Below are positions 1 through 4,977 of a stretch of DNA of 7,419 nucleotides, in pieces; positions within the stretch are counted from its first letter, which is position 1, and every line of letters begins with the position of its first letter. This DNA is from an uncultured Collinsella sp. (GTDB lineage Bacteria > Actinomycetota > Coriobacteriia > Coriobacteriales > Coriobacteriaceae), in NCBI GenBank assembly GCA_902468045.1, contig CABQXG010000056.1, positions 1-7,419 on the forward strand, written 5' to 3'. The position numbers and the translations under genes are program-made. Under the pieces are notes generated by a model. It ran no database searches, was not told where the DNA came from, and saw only the letters and a list, made by a program, of their open reading frames with translations.

Positions 1-22
1 GGCCTTTCTTTGTTTCGATATC

Positions 23-62
23 AAAAAGCCCGGTCAGCAGCCGCAAAAGCTACCGACCGGGC
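23..62 (-). terminator. Intrinsic terminator of the OPT transporter gene
   Basis: Read on the minus strand, a perfect 8-bp stem GCCCGGTC/GACCGGGC (arms 55-62 and 28-35) with a 19-nt loop is followed at once by TTTTT (27-23). The loop can add a short AGC/GCT pairing. This is the classical Rho-independent layout, 41 bases past the transporter stop codon. There is no T-run on the plus-strand side, so it should work only for minus-strand transcription. Confidence 0.85.
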
Positions 63-103
63 AAGCCGTAGGCAATATGGTTGCTGTCGAGCAGCTGCTC
101 GAC

Positions 104-1807
104 TTAGCCCAGCAGGCTTAAGCCCACGGAGACAAACGCCAGGATAACGCCGACGATGGACTCGCCACCGAGCAGGCCGCTGGCGACAACCAGGCCCTGT
201 TCCTGGAAGGCGGCGTCCTTGGCAGCCCTCTCCTCGTCAGAAAGACCGGCGGTGGCGTCGCGGTGGGCGGACCACTTGTCGTAGGCGAGTTTGACGCAGG
301 AGCCCAGGAATGCCGTGAGTGACATGTAGAACGGCAGGTACACGCCCAGGCCAATCATCATGGCCGGAATGCCGAGCCAGTACATGACGATGCCGGCGAT
401 AAAGCCGCCAACGAACCACGGCACGCTCGGGATGCCCGAGACCATGGTGGCGACAACGCTTGCCTGCGCGGCAACAAAGCTCTTGTCGGGGCCAAAGGCG
501 TCCGGGCCATAGGCGGTGACGAGCGCGACCATGACGGCTGCGGCGACCAGGGCGCCCACGATGCCGCCGATGGCCTGGCCGACCCACTGTGCACGCGGGT
601 TGGTGCCCAGCACGGCGCCGGCCTTAAAGTCGTTCATGACGTCGCCCGCAAGGCCGCACGCCACGGCCACGATGCCGGCGATAAAGAACAGTTTAACCTG
701 CGCGAGCTGCGCGAAGGCCGCCACGATGAGCATGACGATGAGGCCGAAGATCTCCATGGGGTCGATACCCGTCTGGCCGCAGCTCTGTGCACTCATGATG
801 GTGGTGACAAAGGTGAACAGCGTCACGATGACGGCCGGGACGGGACCAAGGTCGAGCGCGATGGCGACGATCACGGCGATGGCGGCAGCGCCCAGGCCGA
901 TGATGCCGGCGTCGAGCTTAAGGGAGCCCGAGATGAGCGACTGCTCGTCGGTGTCGGTGGAGCTGTCGGCGGCAAGACCGCGGACGATACCGGCGACCTG
1001 CGGCAGGATATCCTTGAGGACGACGGCGACGCCAAAGCCCATCATGAGGCCCATGCCCAGGGACTTAACAATGCCCTGCGCAGCCACAACGTCGAACAGA
1101 CCGGCAGCGGTGCCGCCGACAATGATGCCAAAGTTGCCCAGCAGGGCGCCGGCAAACCAGAAGGCGACCGGGGCGAAGCCCACGAGGAAGCCGACGGAGA
1201 GCAGCATGGGCGAGTTGTAGATGCCAAAGGTCACGCCGGGGATGTTGAGCGTGCACAGCATGCTAGGCACCACGCCCAGAGCGTCGCGCAGCACGCTATA
1301 GATGCCGGCGATGGCCATGGAGCCAAAGAGCTGCTTGCCGGTTTTGCCGCCGGCCTCGGTGGCGCGCAGGGTCTGAGCTGCGGCGTTGCCGGTGGGGAAC
1401 TCAAGCGCGGCGTCCACGATAAAGTGACGGTGGATGAGCGCGGTGGCCAGCAGGCCCAGGATGGTGCCGGCGAGCGCCACGATAAACATGTCGAGCCAGC
1501 TGATCTGGTCGGCATAGCCCAGCATCCAGGCGCCCGGGATGGTAAACGCCAGGCCGCCGGCGACCATGGCGCCTGCGGACATGATGGTGTGGGTGACGTT
1601 GGCCTCGTTGAGGCTGGCGTTGCCCATGAGCTTAAGGAAGAACAGTGAGATGACGGCAGCGAAGACGATCGGCCAGGGGAGTGCGCCCATCTTGAGGGCG
1701 GTGTAGGCCGAGCTTGCCGTGATGATCACGCAGCCAAGGACGCCGATGACGACGCCACGCAGCGTGAGTTGCCCGCGCATCGAAGCGCGGTTCGAGGGAT
1801 TGCTCAT
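104..1807 (-). CDS. OPT-family oligopeptide transporter
   Basis: This is a 567-residue polytopic inner-membrane protein of the oligopeptide transporter (OPT) superfamily, whose members are generally proton-coupled importers of small peptides or metal chelates. Several blocks match what I know of the prokaryotic branch: EFPTGNAAAQTL at about residues 136-147, DFKAGAVLGTNPRAQ at 393-407, MIGLGVYLPFYMS at 484-496, and a C-terminal QGLVVASGLLGGES at 537-550. About 14 or more hydrophobic segments cover the chain. A charged loop at 280-292 and another at 508-535 break them up. Length is normal for bacterial members. The ATG at 1807 is preceded by AAAGGAG (1820-1814) with 6-nt spacing. The gene is transcribed alone, divergently from coaX, and ends in a good terminator. 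The substrate cannot be told from sequence; no peptidase or metal gene is adjacent to give a hint. Confidence 0.93.
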   Translation of the reverse strand: MSNPSNRASMRGQLTLRGVVIGVLGCVIITASSAYTALKMGALPWPIVFAAVISLFFLKLMGNASLNEANVTHTIMSAGAMVAGGLAFTIPGAWMLGYADQISWLDMFIVALAGTILGLLATALIHRHFIVDAALEFPTGNAAAQTLRATEAGGKTGKQLFGSMAIAGIYSVLRDALGVVPSMLCTLNIPGVTFGIYNSPMLLSVGFLVGFAPVAFWFAGALLGNFGIIVGGTAAGLFDVVAAQGIVKSLGMGLMMGFGVAVVLKDILPQVAGIVRGLAADSSTDTDEQSLISGSLKLDAGIIGLGAAAIAVIVAIALDLGPVPAVIVTLFTFVTTIMSAQSCGQTGIDPMEIFGLIVMLIVAAFAQLAQVKLFFIAGIVAVACGLAGDVMNDFKAGAVLGTNPRAQWVGQAIGGIVGALVAAAVMVALVTAYGPDAFGPDKSFVAAQASVVATMVSGIPSVPWFVGGFIAGIVMYWLGIPAMMIGLGVYLPFYMSLTAFLGSCVKLAYDKWSAHRDATAGLSDEERAAKDAAFQEQGLVVASGLLGGESIVGVILAFVSVGLSLLG

Positions 1808-1831
1808 ATAGAACTCCTTTGCGTATATCCG

Positions 1832-1870
1832 CTTCCCCCGGGAGCGCCGCTACGGATACGGCGCGGGAAG
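1832..1870 (-). promoter_or_regulatory. Large hairpin in the OPT mRNA leader
   Basis: In the minus-strand RNA, CTTCCC (1870-1865) plus GCGCCG (1864-1859) pair with CGGCGC (1849-1844) and GGGAAG (1837-1832). That is 12 bp, interrupted only by a 6-nt bulge (1843-1838) on one side, closed by a 9-nt loop. It ends 11 bases before the Shine-Dalgarno sequence. No T-run follows, so it is not a terminator. It may stabilise the mRNA or affect translation. The structure is seen in the sequence; the function is inferred. Confidence 0.5.
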
Positions 1871-1917
1871 TCGGGTTACCAAGGGCCGCCGCGTGAGCTC
1901 GCAAACGACCGCGCACC

Positions 1918-1923
1918 AGTATA
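1918..1923 (-). promoter_or_regulatory. Candidate -10 box for the OPT gene
   Basis: TATACT on the minus strand (5 of 6 matches to TATAAT). Transcription would begin near 1911, giving a leader of about 100 nt that contains the hairpin at 1832-1870. No good -35 box is found 16-18 bp upstream; that region is occupied by the inverted repeat at 1934-1951, which would suit an activator- or repressor-controlled promoter. Confidence 0.4.
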
Positions 1924-1933
1924 GCGGCAAGCT

Positions 1934-1951
1934 AGTCATTTTGGGATGACT
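1934..1951. promoter_or_regulatory. Inverted repeat AGTCAT-N6-ATGACT, candidate shared operator
   Basis: A perfect 6-bp inverted repeat with a 6-bp spacer lies between the divergent TATACT boxes at 1918-1923 (minus) and 1967-1972 (plus). Its centre is about 20 bp from one box and 25 bp from the other, so it covers both -35 regions. That is a typical place for a dimeric regulator to act on both genes. No regulator gene is in the window and the motif is not one I recognise. Confidence 0.4.
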
Positions 1952-1966
1952 GGTTTAGGTAGGCGA

Positions 1967-1972
1967 TATACT
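1967..1972 (+). promoter_or_regulatory. Candidate -10 box for coaX
   Basis: TATACT, 5 of 6 matches to the consensus. A start near 1979 would leave a leader of about 20 nt that just contains the ribosome binding site at 1985-1991. The best -35-like hexamer, TTGGGA at 1941-1946, has a poor 20-bp spacing. The box lies downstream of the in-frame ATG at 1946, which argues against that ATG being used. Confidence 0.45.
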
Positions 1973-1984
1973 GCTGGGCAGACG

Positions 1985-1991
1985 AAAGGAG
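1985..1991 (+). promoter_or_regulatory. Ribosome binding site fixing the coaX start at 2000
   Basis: AAAGGAG with 8-nt spacing to ATG 2000. The longer in-frame reading from ATG 1946 has no such site and would add 18 residues ahead of the conserved N-terminal beta strand. Confidence 0.85.
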
Positions 1992-1999
1992 CGCCGACG

Positions 2000-2851
2000 A
2001 TGCTTAATGGGTGCGCATATATATTGACGGTCGACGTGGGTAACACGTTCATTCGCTTTGGCTTGTTTGCAGAGGATTCGGCCGCGGCGCAGGAATGCCC
2101 GCTTGCGACGTGCGAGATCACGACGCCATCGAGCATTACGGCCGACGAAGCGCGTATGCGTCTCGCTCAAGTCATGGCCGCGCTGGCGGCTGATGCGGGC
2201 ATGCCCGGCGCGCTCGTGCCCACGGCGGCCGTGCTGAGCTGCGTGGTGCCGGCGCTCGAGCGCCCGTGGAAGACGGCGCTTTCCCGCACCTGCACAGGAC
2301 GCGTGCTCACCGTGGGGCCGGGCCTCAAGACCGGCATGCCCGTACACTACGACGATCCGGCCGAGATCGGCCCCGACCGCATCGCCGACGCTGTGGCGGC
2401 ACGCGCCGTCTACGGCTCTCCCTGCATCGTGATCGACTTGGGTACCACGACCAATATCGAGGTCATCGACGCGCGCGGTACCTTTGTGGGCGGCGTCATC
2501 GCGCCGGGTCTGGCGCTTGGCGCCCGCTCGCTTTCGGCGGCTGCGGCGCGCCTACCCCAGGTCGAGCCCTCGGCACCGACGCATGTGATCGGCCGTAACA
2601 CGCGCGAGGCCATGCGCTCGGGCGTGGTCTTGGGCGAGGTAGCCCGCATCGACGGCATGCTCGACATGGTGCTCGCCGAGATGCGCGCGACCAAGGCCGC
2701 GGGGGAAGGCAACGTGCCCATCGTCATTACCGGCGACGATGCCGAGGCACTCGCGTCGCTGGTCGGTCACAGTCTGACGGTCGACGACGCGCTGACGTTG
2801 CGGGGACTGGCCGAGCTCTACCGCATCAACCAAAAGCCCCGCCGCGTGTAA
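2000..2851 (+). CDS. coaX: Type III pantothenate kinase
   Basis: Phosphorylates pantothenate to 4'-phosphopantothenate, the first committed step of coenzyme A synthesis in the cytosol. Type III enzymes belong to the acetate kinase/Hsp70/actin (ASKHA) fold and are known for resisting CoA feedback. From ATG 2000 the protein has 283 residues, slightly longer than the usual 255-260. Visible motifs in order: the phosphate-binding VDVGNT at 11-16, a VLSCVVP strand at 78-84, EIGPDR at 122-127 with the expected catalytic Asp126, DLGTTTNIEV at 146-155, GGVIAPG at 164-170, LPQVE at 185-189, and ITGDDAEAL at 243-251. Two motifs differ from the commonest form: the family usually has DFGTATT followed by an Asp two residues on, and TGG rather than TGD near the C-terminus. 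The core catalytic residues look present, so the enzyme is probably active. It appears to be monocistronic, divergent from the OPT gene. Confidence 0.93.
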   Translation: MLNGCAYILTVDVGNTFIRFGLFAEDSAAAQECPLATCEITTPSSITADEARMRLAQVMAALAADAGMPGALVPTAAVLSCVVPALERPWKTALSRTCTGRVLTVGPGLKTGMPVHYDDPAEIGPDRIADAVAARAVYGSPCIVIDLGTTTNIEVIDARGTFVGGVIAPGLALGARSLSAAAARLPQVEPSAPTHVIGRNTREAMRSGVVLGEVARIDGMLDMVLAEMRATKAAGEGNVPIVITGDDAEALASLVGHSLTVDDALTLRGLAELYRINQKPRRV

Positions 2852-2864
2852 AAGTGAGGGCACC

Positions 2865-2885
2865 GGTGGGACAAACGCCTCCACC
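2865..2885 (+). repeat. Hairpin with GGGACA at its loop, possible degenerate repeat copy
   Basis: GGTGG (2865-2869) pairs with CCACC (2881-2885) around GACAAACGCCT. The stem edge and loop read GGGACAAA, sharing six of eight bases with the GGGACAGG core of the elements at 4841, 4919 and 7163. It lies in the coaX-deaminase gap 14 bases after the coaX stop, partly overlapping a CACCGGTG palindrome (2861-2868). The hairpin is real as drawn; family membership is a guess. Confidence 0.35.
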
Positions 2886-2892
2886 TTTCACC

Positions 2893-2901
2893 TGCTACAA
2901 T
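2893..2901 (+). promoter_or_regulatory. Extended -10 promoter of the deaminase gene
   Basis: TGCTACAAT is an extended -10 (TGnTACAAT, 5 of 6 in the hexamer). Extended -10 promoters can do without a good -35, and none is seen. A transcript would start near 2908, so the in-frame ATG at 2900 lies inside the promoter and cannot be the start codon on that transcript. Confidence 0.5.
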
Positions 2902-2922
2902 GGGTCAAACTATTGCGATTAC

Positions 2923-2927
2923 GGAGG
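2923..2927 (+). promoter_or_regulatory. Ribosome binding site fixing the deaminase start at 2936
   Basis: GGAGG with 8-nt spacing to ATG 2936. The upstream in-frame ATG at 2900 has no ribosome binding site and sits within the -10 element. Confidence 0.8.
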
Positions 2928-2935
2928 TGTCTGCC

Positions 2936-3460
2936 ATGTCGGACGATCTTCATCAAACTTCGTCAGGCAAGCGCCTGGACGTCATTAGCTGGGACGAGTT
3001 CTTTATGAGCGTGGCCATCGCCGCGCAGCGCCGCAGCAAGGACCCCAACACGCAGGTGGGTGCGTGCATCGCCAACACCAACCACCGCATCCTTTCGGTG
3101 GGCTACAACGGTACACCCTCGGCGCTCAACGACGACTTTTTTCCGTGGGGTACGAGCGACGACCCGCTGCAGGACAAGCACAACTACGTGGTCCATGCCG
3201 AGGCCAACGCCGTGCTCAACTACCGTGGCTCGCTCAAGGACCTCGAGGGTTCCACGGTCTACGTCACGCTGTTCCCGTGCCATGACTGCGCCAAGATTTT
3301 GGCTCAGGTGGGCGTGGGCGAGGTCGTCTACCTGGACAACAAGTACGCCGACACCGATGATGGGCGCATCAGCCGCTGCATTCTCGACTCCTGTGGCATC
3401 AGCTACCGCCAGGTTATCGTCGATGTCCAGATTGGTACCGGGGGACAGGCTCAGCAGTAG
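2936..3460 (+). CDS. dCMP deaminase family protein (ComEB-like)
   Basis: A 174-residue cytosolic zinc enzyme of the cytidine/deoxycytidylate deaminase superfamily. It most likely converts dCMP to dUMP, the precursor of dTMP. The two zinc motifs are intact: HAEANAV at 87-93 supplies the His87 ligand and the proton-shuttling Glu89, and PCHDC at 114-118 supplies Cys115 and Cys118. The N-terminal ISWDEFFMSVAIAAQRRSKDP block and the VGYNGTP segment at 55-61 are typical of dCMP deaminases and of ComEB. The segment between GYNGTP and HAE carries several acidic residues, as in this family. Start chosen at ATG 2936 on the strength of GGAGG 8 nt upstream. The tail GTGGQAQQ (167-174) is low in complexity and probably disordered. 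The name ComEB comes from its place in a competence operon in Bacillus; there are no competence genes here. Confidence 0.9.
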   Translation: MSDDLHQTSSGKRLDVISWDEFFMSVAIAAQRRSKDPNTQVGACIANTNHRILSVGYNGTPSALNDDFFPWGTSDDPLQDKHNYVVHAEANAVLNYRGSLKDLEGSTVYVTLFPCHDCAKILAQVGVGEVVYLDNKYADTDDGRISRCILDSCGISYRQVIVDVQIGTGGQAQQ

Positions 3461-3488
3461 CGCGTGGCAACGCCAGTTGGCAACAAAA

Positions 3489-3523
3489 AGCAGCTAAAAG
3501 AGCCCCGTCCCAAATTGACTGCT
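3489..3523 (-). repeat. Hairpin with GGGACGGG loop, possible repeat copy
   Basis: AGCAG (3489-3493) pairs with CTGCT (3519-3523), and beyond one mismatch TAA (3495-3497) pairs with TTG (3515-3517) including one G-U. Read on the minus strand, the loop carries GGGACGGG, one base different from GGGACAGG in the stronger elements at 4841, 4919 and 7163. It lies in the 172-bp gap between the deaminase and NifU-like genes, 28 bases after the deaminase stop. The stem is imperfect, so this is a probable diverged relative at best. Confidence 0.4.
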
Positions 3524-3594
3524 CGTGAAAGTCGTGTCCGCGCGCATGGATGGCTCGTGAGCGGGTACATGGCTGTAGTAACATAGCCCCTGTC

Positions 3595-3610
3595 CGCGGG
3601 CACGCCCGCG
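3595..3610 (+). promoter_or_regulatory. GC-only hairpin just upstream of the NifU-like gene
   Basis: CGCGGG (3595-3600) pairs perfectly with CCCGCG (3605-3610) around a CACG tetraloop, followed by TTATTG. It ends 10 bases before the AAAGGAG ribosome binding site of the next gene. It could be a leader structure affecting translation or mRNA decay. The short mixed T-rich tail makes a terminator unlikely. A weak -10-like TAACAT lies ahead of it at 3579-3584. Confidence 0.4.
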
Positions 3611-3632
3611 TTATTGTGAGAAAGGAGCCCCT

Positions 3633-3911
3633 GTGGCTGTTAACGAAGAGCTGCTTAAGAAGGTTCTTGAGGAGATCCGCCCCAACCTGCAGGCTGACGG
3701 CGGCGATATGGAGTATGTGGGCGTCGACGACGAGGGTGTCGTCAAGCTGGAGCTGCAGGGCGCCTGCGCCGGCTGCCCTATGAGCGCACTGACCCTGTCC
3801 ATGGGTATCGAGCGTATCCTCAAGGAGCATGTGCCCGGCGTTACCCGTGTCGAGCAGGTCAATGCCTCCGGCGAGACCGACGACCTGTACGACGAGTACG
3901 CGCCGTTCTAA
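3633..3911 (+). CDS. NifU C-terminal-domain Fe-S scaffold protein
   Basis: A 92-residue protein consisting only of the NifU C-terminal (Nfu) domain. Such proteins hold or carry an iron-sulfur cluster on a pair of cysteines, usually across a dimer, and pass it to target enzymes. The cluster motif GACAGCPMS is at residues 43-51, with Cys45 and Cys48. The block RPNLQADGGDMEYV at 16-29 is the family's signature start, and SMGIERILKEHVPGV at 56-70 is the following helix. The start is GTG at 3633, with AAAGGAG (3621-3627) 5 nt upstream. The acidic tail ETDDLYDEYAPF has no known role. No nitrogenase or SUF genes are nearby, so this is general Fe-S maintenance rather than nitrogen fixation. Confidence 0.92.
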   Translation: MAVNEELLKKVLEEIRPNLQADGGDMEYVGVDDEGVVKLELQGACAGCPMSALTLSMGIERILKEHVPGVTRVEQVNASGETDDLYDEYAPF

Positions 3912-3922
3912 GATGCGAAAGC

Positions 3923-3942
3923 TGCGGACGGCATACTCCGCA
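3923..3942 (+). other. Inverted repeat behind the NifU-like gene
   Basis: TGCGGA (3923-3928) and TCCGCA (3937-3942) form a perfect 6-bp stem with an 8-nt loop, 11 bases past the stop codon. It is followed by TAAACG, with no T-run. It may protect the mRNA 3' end; it is not a convincing terminator. Confidence 0.35.
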
Positions 3943-3956
3943 TAAACGTTACGCCC

Positions 3957-3996
3957 AAATATGCGGCTGCGAGCGCAAGGCCCGCGGCCGCATTTG
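3957..3996. terminator. Long hairpin between the NifU-like gene and lgt, possible terminator
   Basis: ATGCGGC (3961-3967) pairs with GCCGCAT (3987-3993). Skipping T3960, AA and TT can extend the stem. The 19-nt loop is itself rich in small palindromes. On the plus strand it is followed by TTTGTATG, on the minus strand by ATTTGGG. The T-tracts are short, so termination would be weak or partial. It lies 13 bases before the lgt ribosome binding site and could work as an attenuator. Confidence 0.4.
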
Positions 3997-4008
3997 TATG
4001 TAGGGAGT

Positions 4009-4014
4009 AGGAGG
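4009..4014 (+). promoter_or_regulatory. Ribosome binding site fixing the lgt start at 4021
   Basis: AGGAGG with 6-nt spacing to ATG 4021. The in-frame ATG at 3961 would add 20 residues, but it lies in the stem of the hairpin at 3957-3996 and has no ribosome binding site. Confidence 0.88.
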
Positions 4015-4020
4015 GTCGAC

Positions 4021-4842
4021 ATGCTCAACGACTTCTACCATATGCTTGATCCCGTCGCCATCTCGGCGGGGCCCATCACCATCTACTGGTACGGCCTGGC
4101 CTACGTGGTCGGCGCCCTGCTCACGGCGGTCGTCATGTACCGCACGCAGCGTCGCTGGGGTTTTAACATCACGATTGATGACCTGACGAGTGTCGTGGTC
4201 GGCGTGGTCTTTGGCCTCATTATCGGTGCGCGCCTGTTCTACGTCATCTTTTACGGCGACGGCTACTACTGGGCGCATCCGCTCGAGATCTTTGCCACCA
4301 ACGAGGGCGGCATGAGCTTCCATGGCGGCTTGGTGGGCGGCATTATCGGCGGCATCATCGTGTGCCGCATGTATAAGCTCGACGCATGGACTTTGGCAGA
4401 CCTTGCCGTCATCGGCGCGCCGCTGGCTTTGTGCCTGGGCCGTTGTGCCAACTTTGTCAATGGTGAGCTGTGGGGCAAGCCGACCGATCTGCCCTGGGGC
4501 GTTGTCTTCGGTGGCACCGCGGGTGATATGCCGCGTCACCCCTCCCAGCTCTACGAGGCATTTCTTGAGGGCATCGTGCTCTTTTGCATTCTGCAGGTGC
4601 TCAGCCGCAAAAAGCCGCTACTGCCCCAAGGCACGTTTATGGGCGTGTTTGTGATGGGTTACGGCATCGTCCGCTTCCTCATTGAGTTTGTGCGCGTGCC
4701 CGATGCCCAGCTGGGTTATCTGCTGGGTGGCGTCATCACCATGGGTCAGCTGCTGAGTCTTCCGCTCGTAATCACGGGCCTGGCGCTCATCATCTTTGCT
4801 CGTCGCCGCAATCGGCCCCAGCGCATCTACCTCGACGCCTAA
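4021..4842 (+). CDS. lgt: Prolipoprotein diacylglyceryl transferase
   Basis: An inner-membrane enzyme that moves the diacylglyceryl group of phosphatidylglycerol onto the lipobox cysteine of prolipoproteins, the first step of lipoprotein maturation. From ATG 4021 the protein has 273 residues, normal for Lgt, with about seven hydrophobic segments. The family blocks are all present: FHGGLVGG at 100-107, the signature GRCANFVNGELWGKPT at 140-155 with conserved Arg141, Asn144 and Glu149, RHPSQLYEA at 172-180, and RFLIEFVRVPD at 218-228. The C-terminus is a short basic tail (RRRNRPQR). Lgt acts at the outer face of the membrane, upstream of signal peptidase II, which is not in this window. The stop codon overlaps the first bases of the hairpin at 4841-4877. 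No separate promoter is evident; it may share a transcript with the NifU-like gene through the hairpin at 3957-3996. Confidence 0.96.
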   Translation: MLNDFYHMLDPVAISAGPITIYWYGLAYVVGALLTAVVMYRTQRRWGFNITIDDLTSVVVGVVFGLIIGARLFYVIFYGDGYYWAHPLEIFATNEGGMSFHGGLVGGIIGGIIVCRMYKLDAWTLADLAVIGAPLALCLGRCANFVNGELWGKPTDLPWGVVFGGTAGDMPRHPSQLYEAFLEGIVLFCILQVLSRKKPLLPQGTFMGVFVMGYGIVRFLIEFVRVPDAQLGYLLGGVITMGQLLSLPLVITGLALIIFARRRNRPQRIYLDA

Positions 4843-4877
4843 CCACCACAAAGGGGACAGGCACCTTTGTGGTGGTT
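4841..4877 (+). repeat. GGGACAGG-loop hairpin, copy A
   Basis: A perfect 14-bp stem, AACCACCACAAAGG (4841-4854) against CCTTTGTGGTGGTT (4864-4877), encloses the 9-nt loop GGACAGGCA. It starts on the last two bases of the lgt stop codon. A T-run is lacking after the stem (TTGCTGG is not enough), so it is not a standard terminator. The GGGACAGG core is shared with the elements at 4919-4957 and 7163-7195, whose stems differ in sequence. Confidence 0.8.
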
Positions 4878-4918
4878 TGCTGGGCAACGATGACAGAACC
4901 GTAACGTTTCCCCAGATA

Positions 4919-4957
4919 AAACCTGCCAAAATAAACCTGTCCCTTTTTTGCAGGTTT
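4919..4957 (-). repeat. GGGACAGG-loop hairpin, copy B (inverted)
   Basis: AAACCTGC (4919-4926) pairs perfectly with GCAGGTTT (4950-4957). After a single mismatch AAAA (4928-4931) pairs with TTTT (4945-4948). On the minus strand the loop holds GGGACAGGTTT. The element lies 41 bases from copy A in the opposite orientation and ends 20 bases before the start codon of the next gene. An alternative inner stem, AAACCTG (4933-4939) with CAGGTTT (4951-4957), competes with the longer one. The six T residues at 4944-4949 lie inside the hairpin, not after it. Confidence 0.7.
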
Positions 4958-4964
4958 CTAGAAA
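4955..4964. other. Perfect palindrome TTTCTAGAAA
   Basis: A 10-bp perfect palindrome between copy B and the start of the membrane protein gene, overlapping its ribosome binding region (AAAGG, 4962-4966). It could be a small operator or chance; nothing else supports a role. Confidence 0.2.
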
Positions 4965-4977
4965 GGTTCTTTGAACT

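Noticed and set aside
516..1220. A 234-codon plus-strand open frame opposite the OPT gene
   Set aside because: Its composition (runs of Met, Thr, Ala, Pro) is that of the antisense of a GC-rich transmembrane gene. It has no recognisable domain and the minus-strand frame is clearly coding.
1946..1999. Upstream in-frame start for coaX
   Set aside because: ATG 1946 has no ribosome binding site and lies within the inverted repeat and ahead of the -10 box; ATG 2000 has AAAGGAG at good spacing and gives the expected N-terminus.
3440..3450. GGGGGACAGGC inside the last codons of the dCMP deaminase gene, matching the loop core of the repeat family
   Set aside because: No inverted repeat surrounds it, and it reads through as coding sequence. 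Treated as chance, though an old, decayed insertion that formed the GTGGQAQQ tail cannot be excluded.
3461..3490. Possible terminator of the deaminase gene from GGCAACGCC / TTGGCAAC followed by AAAAAG
   Set aside because: Stems are only 3-4 bp and the homopolymer is A, not T, on the coding strand.
3584..3600. CCCCTGTCC before the NifU-like gene, resembling the reverse complement of GGGACAGG
   Set aside because: It lacks one base of the core and has no paired flanking arms; the strong hairpin there (3595-3610) is centred elsewhere.
3961..4020. Upstream in-frame start for lgt
   Set aside because: The 20 extra residues are Arg-rich and are encoded by a hairpin; AGGAGG precedes ATG 4021, which yields the normal Lgt N-terminus.
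3912..4020. A riboswitch or small RNA between the NifU-like gene and lgt
   Set aside because: Only two independent inverted repeats are visible; no known riboswitch core was recognised and the gap is about 109 bases.
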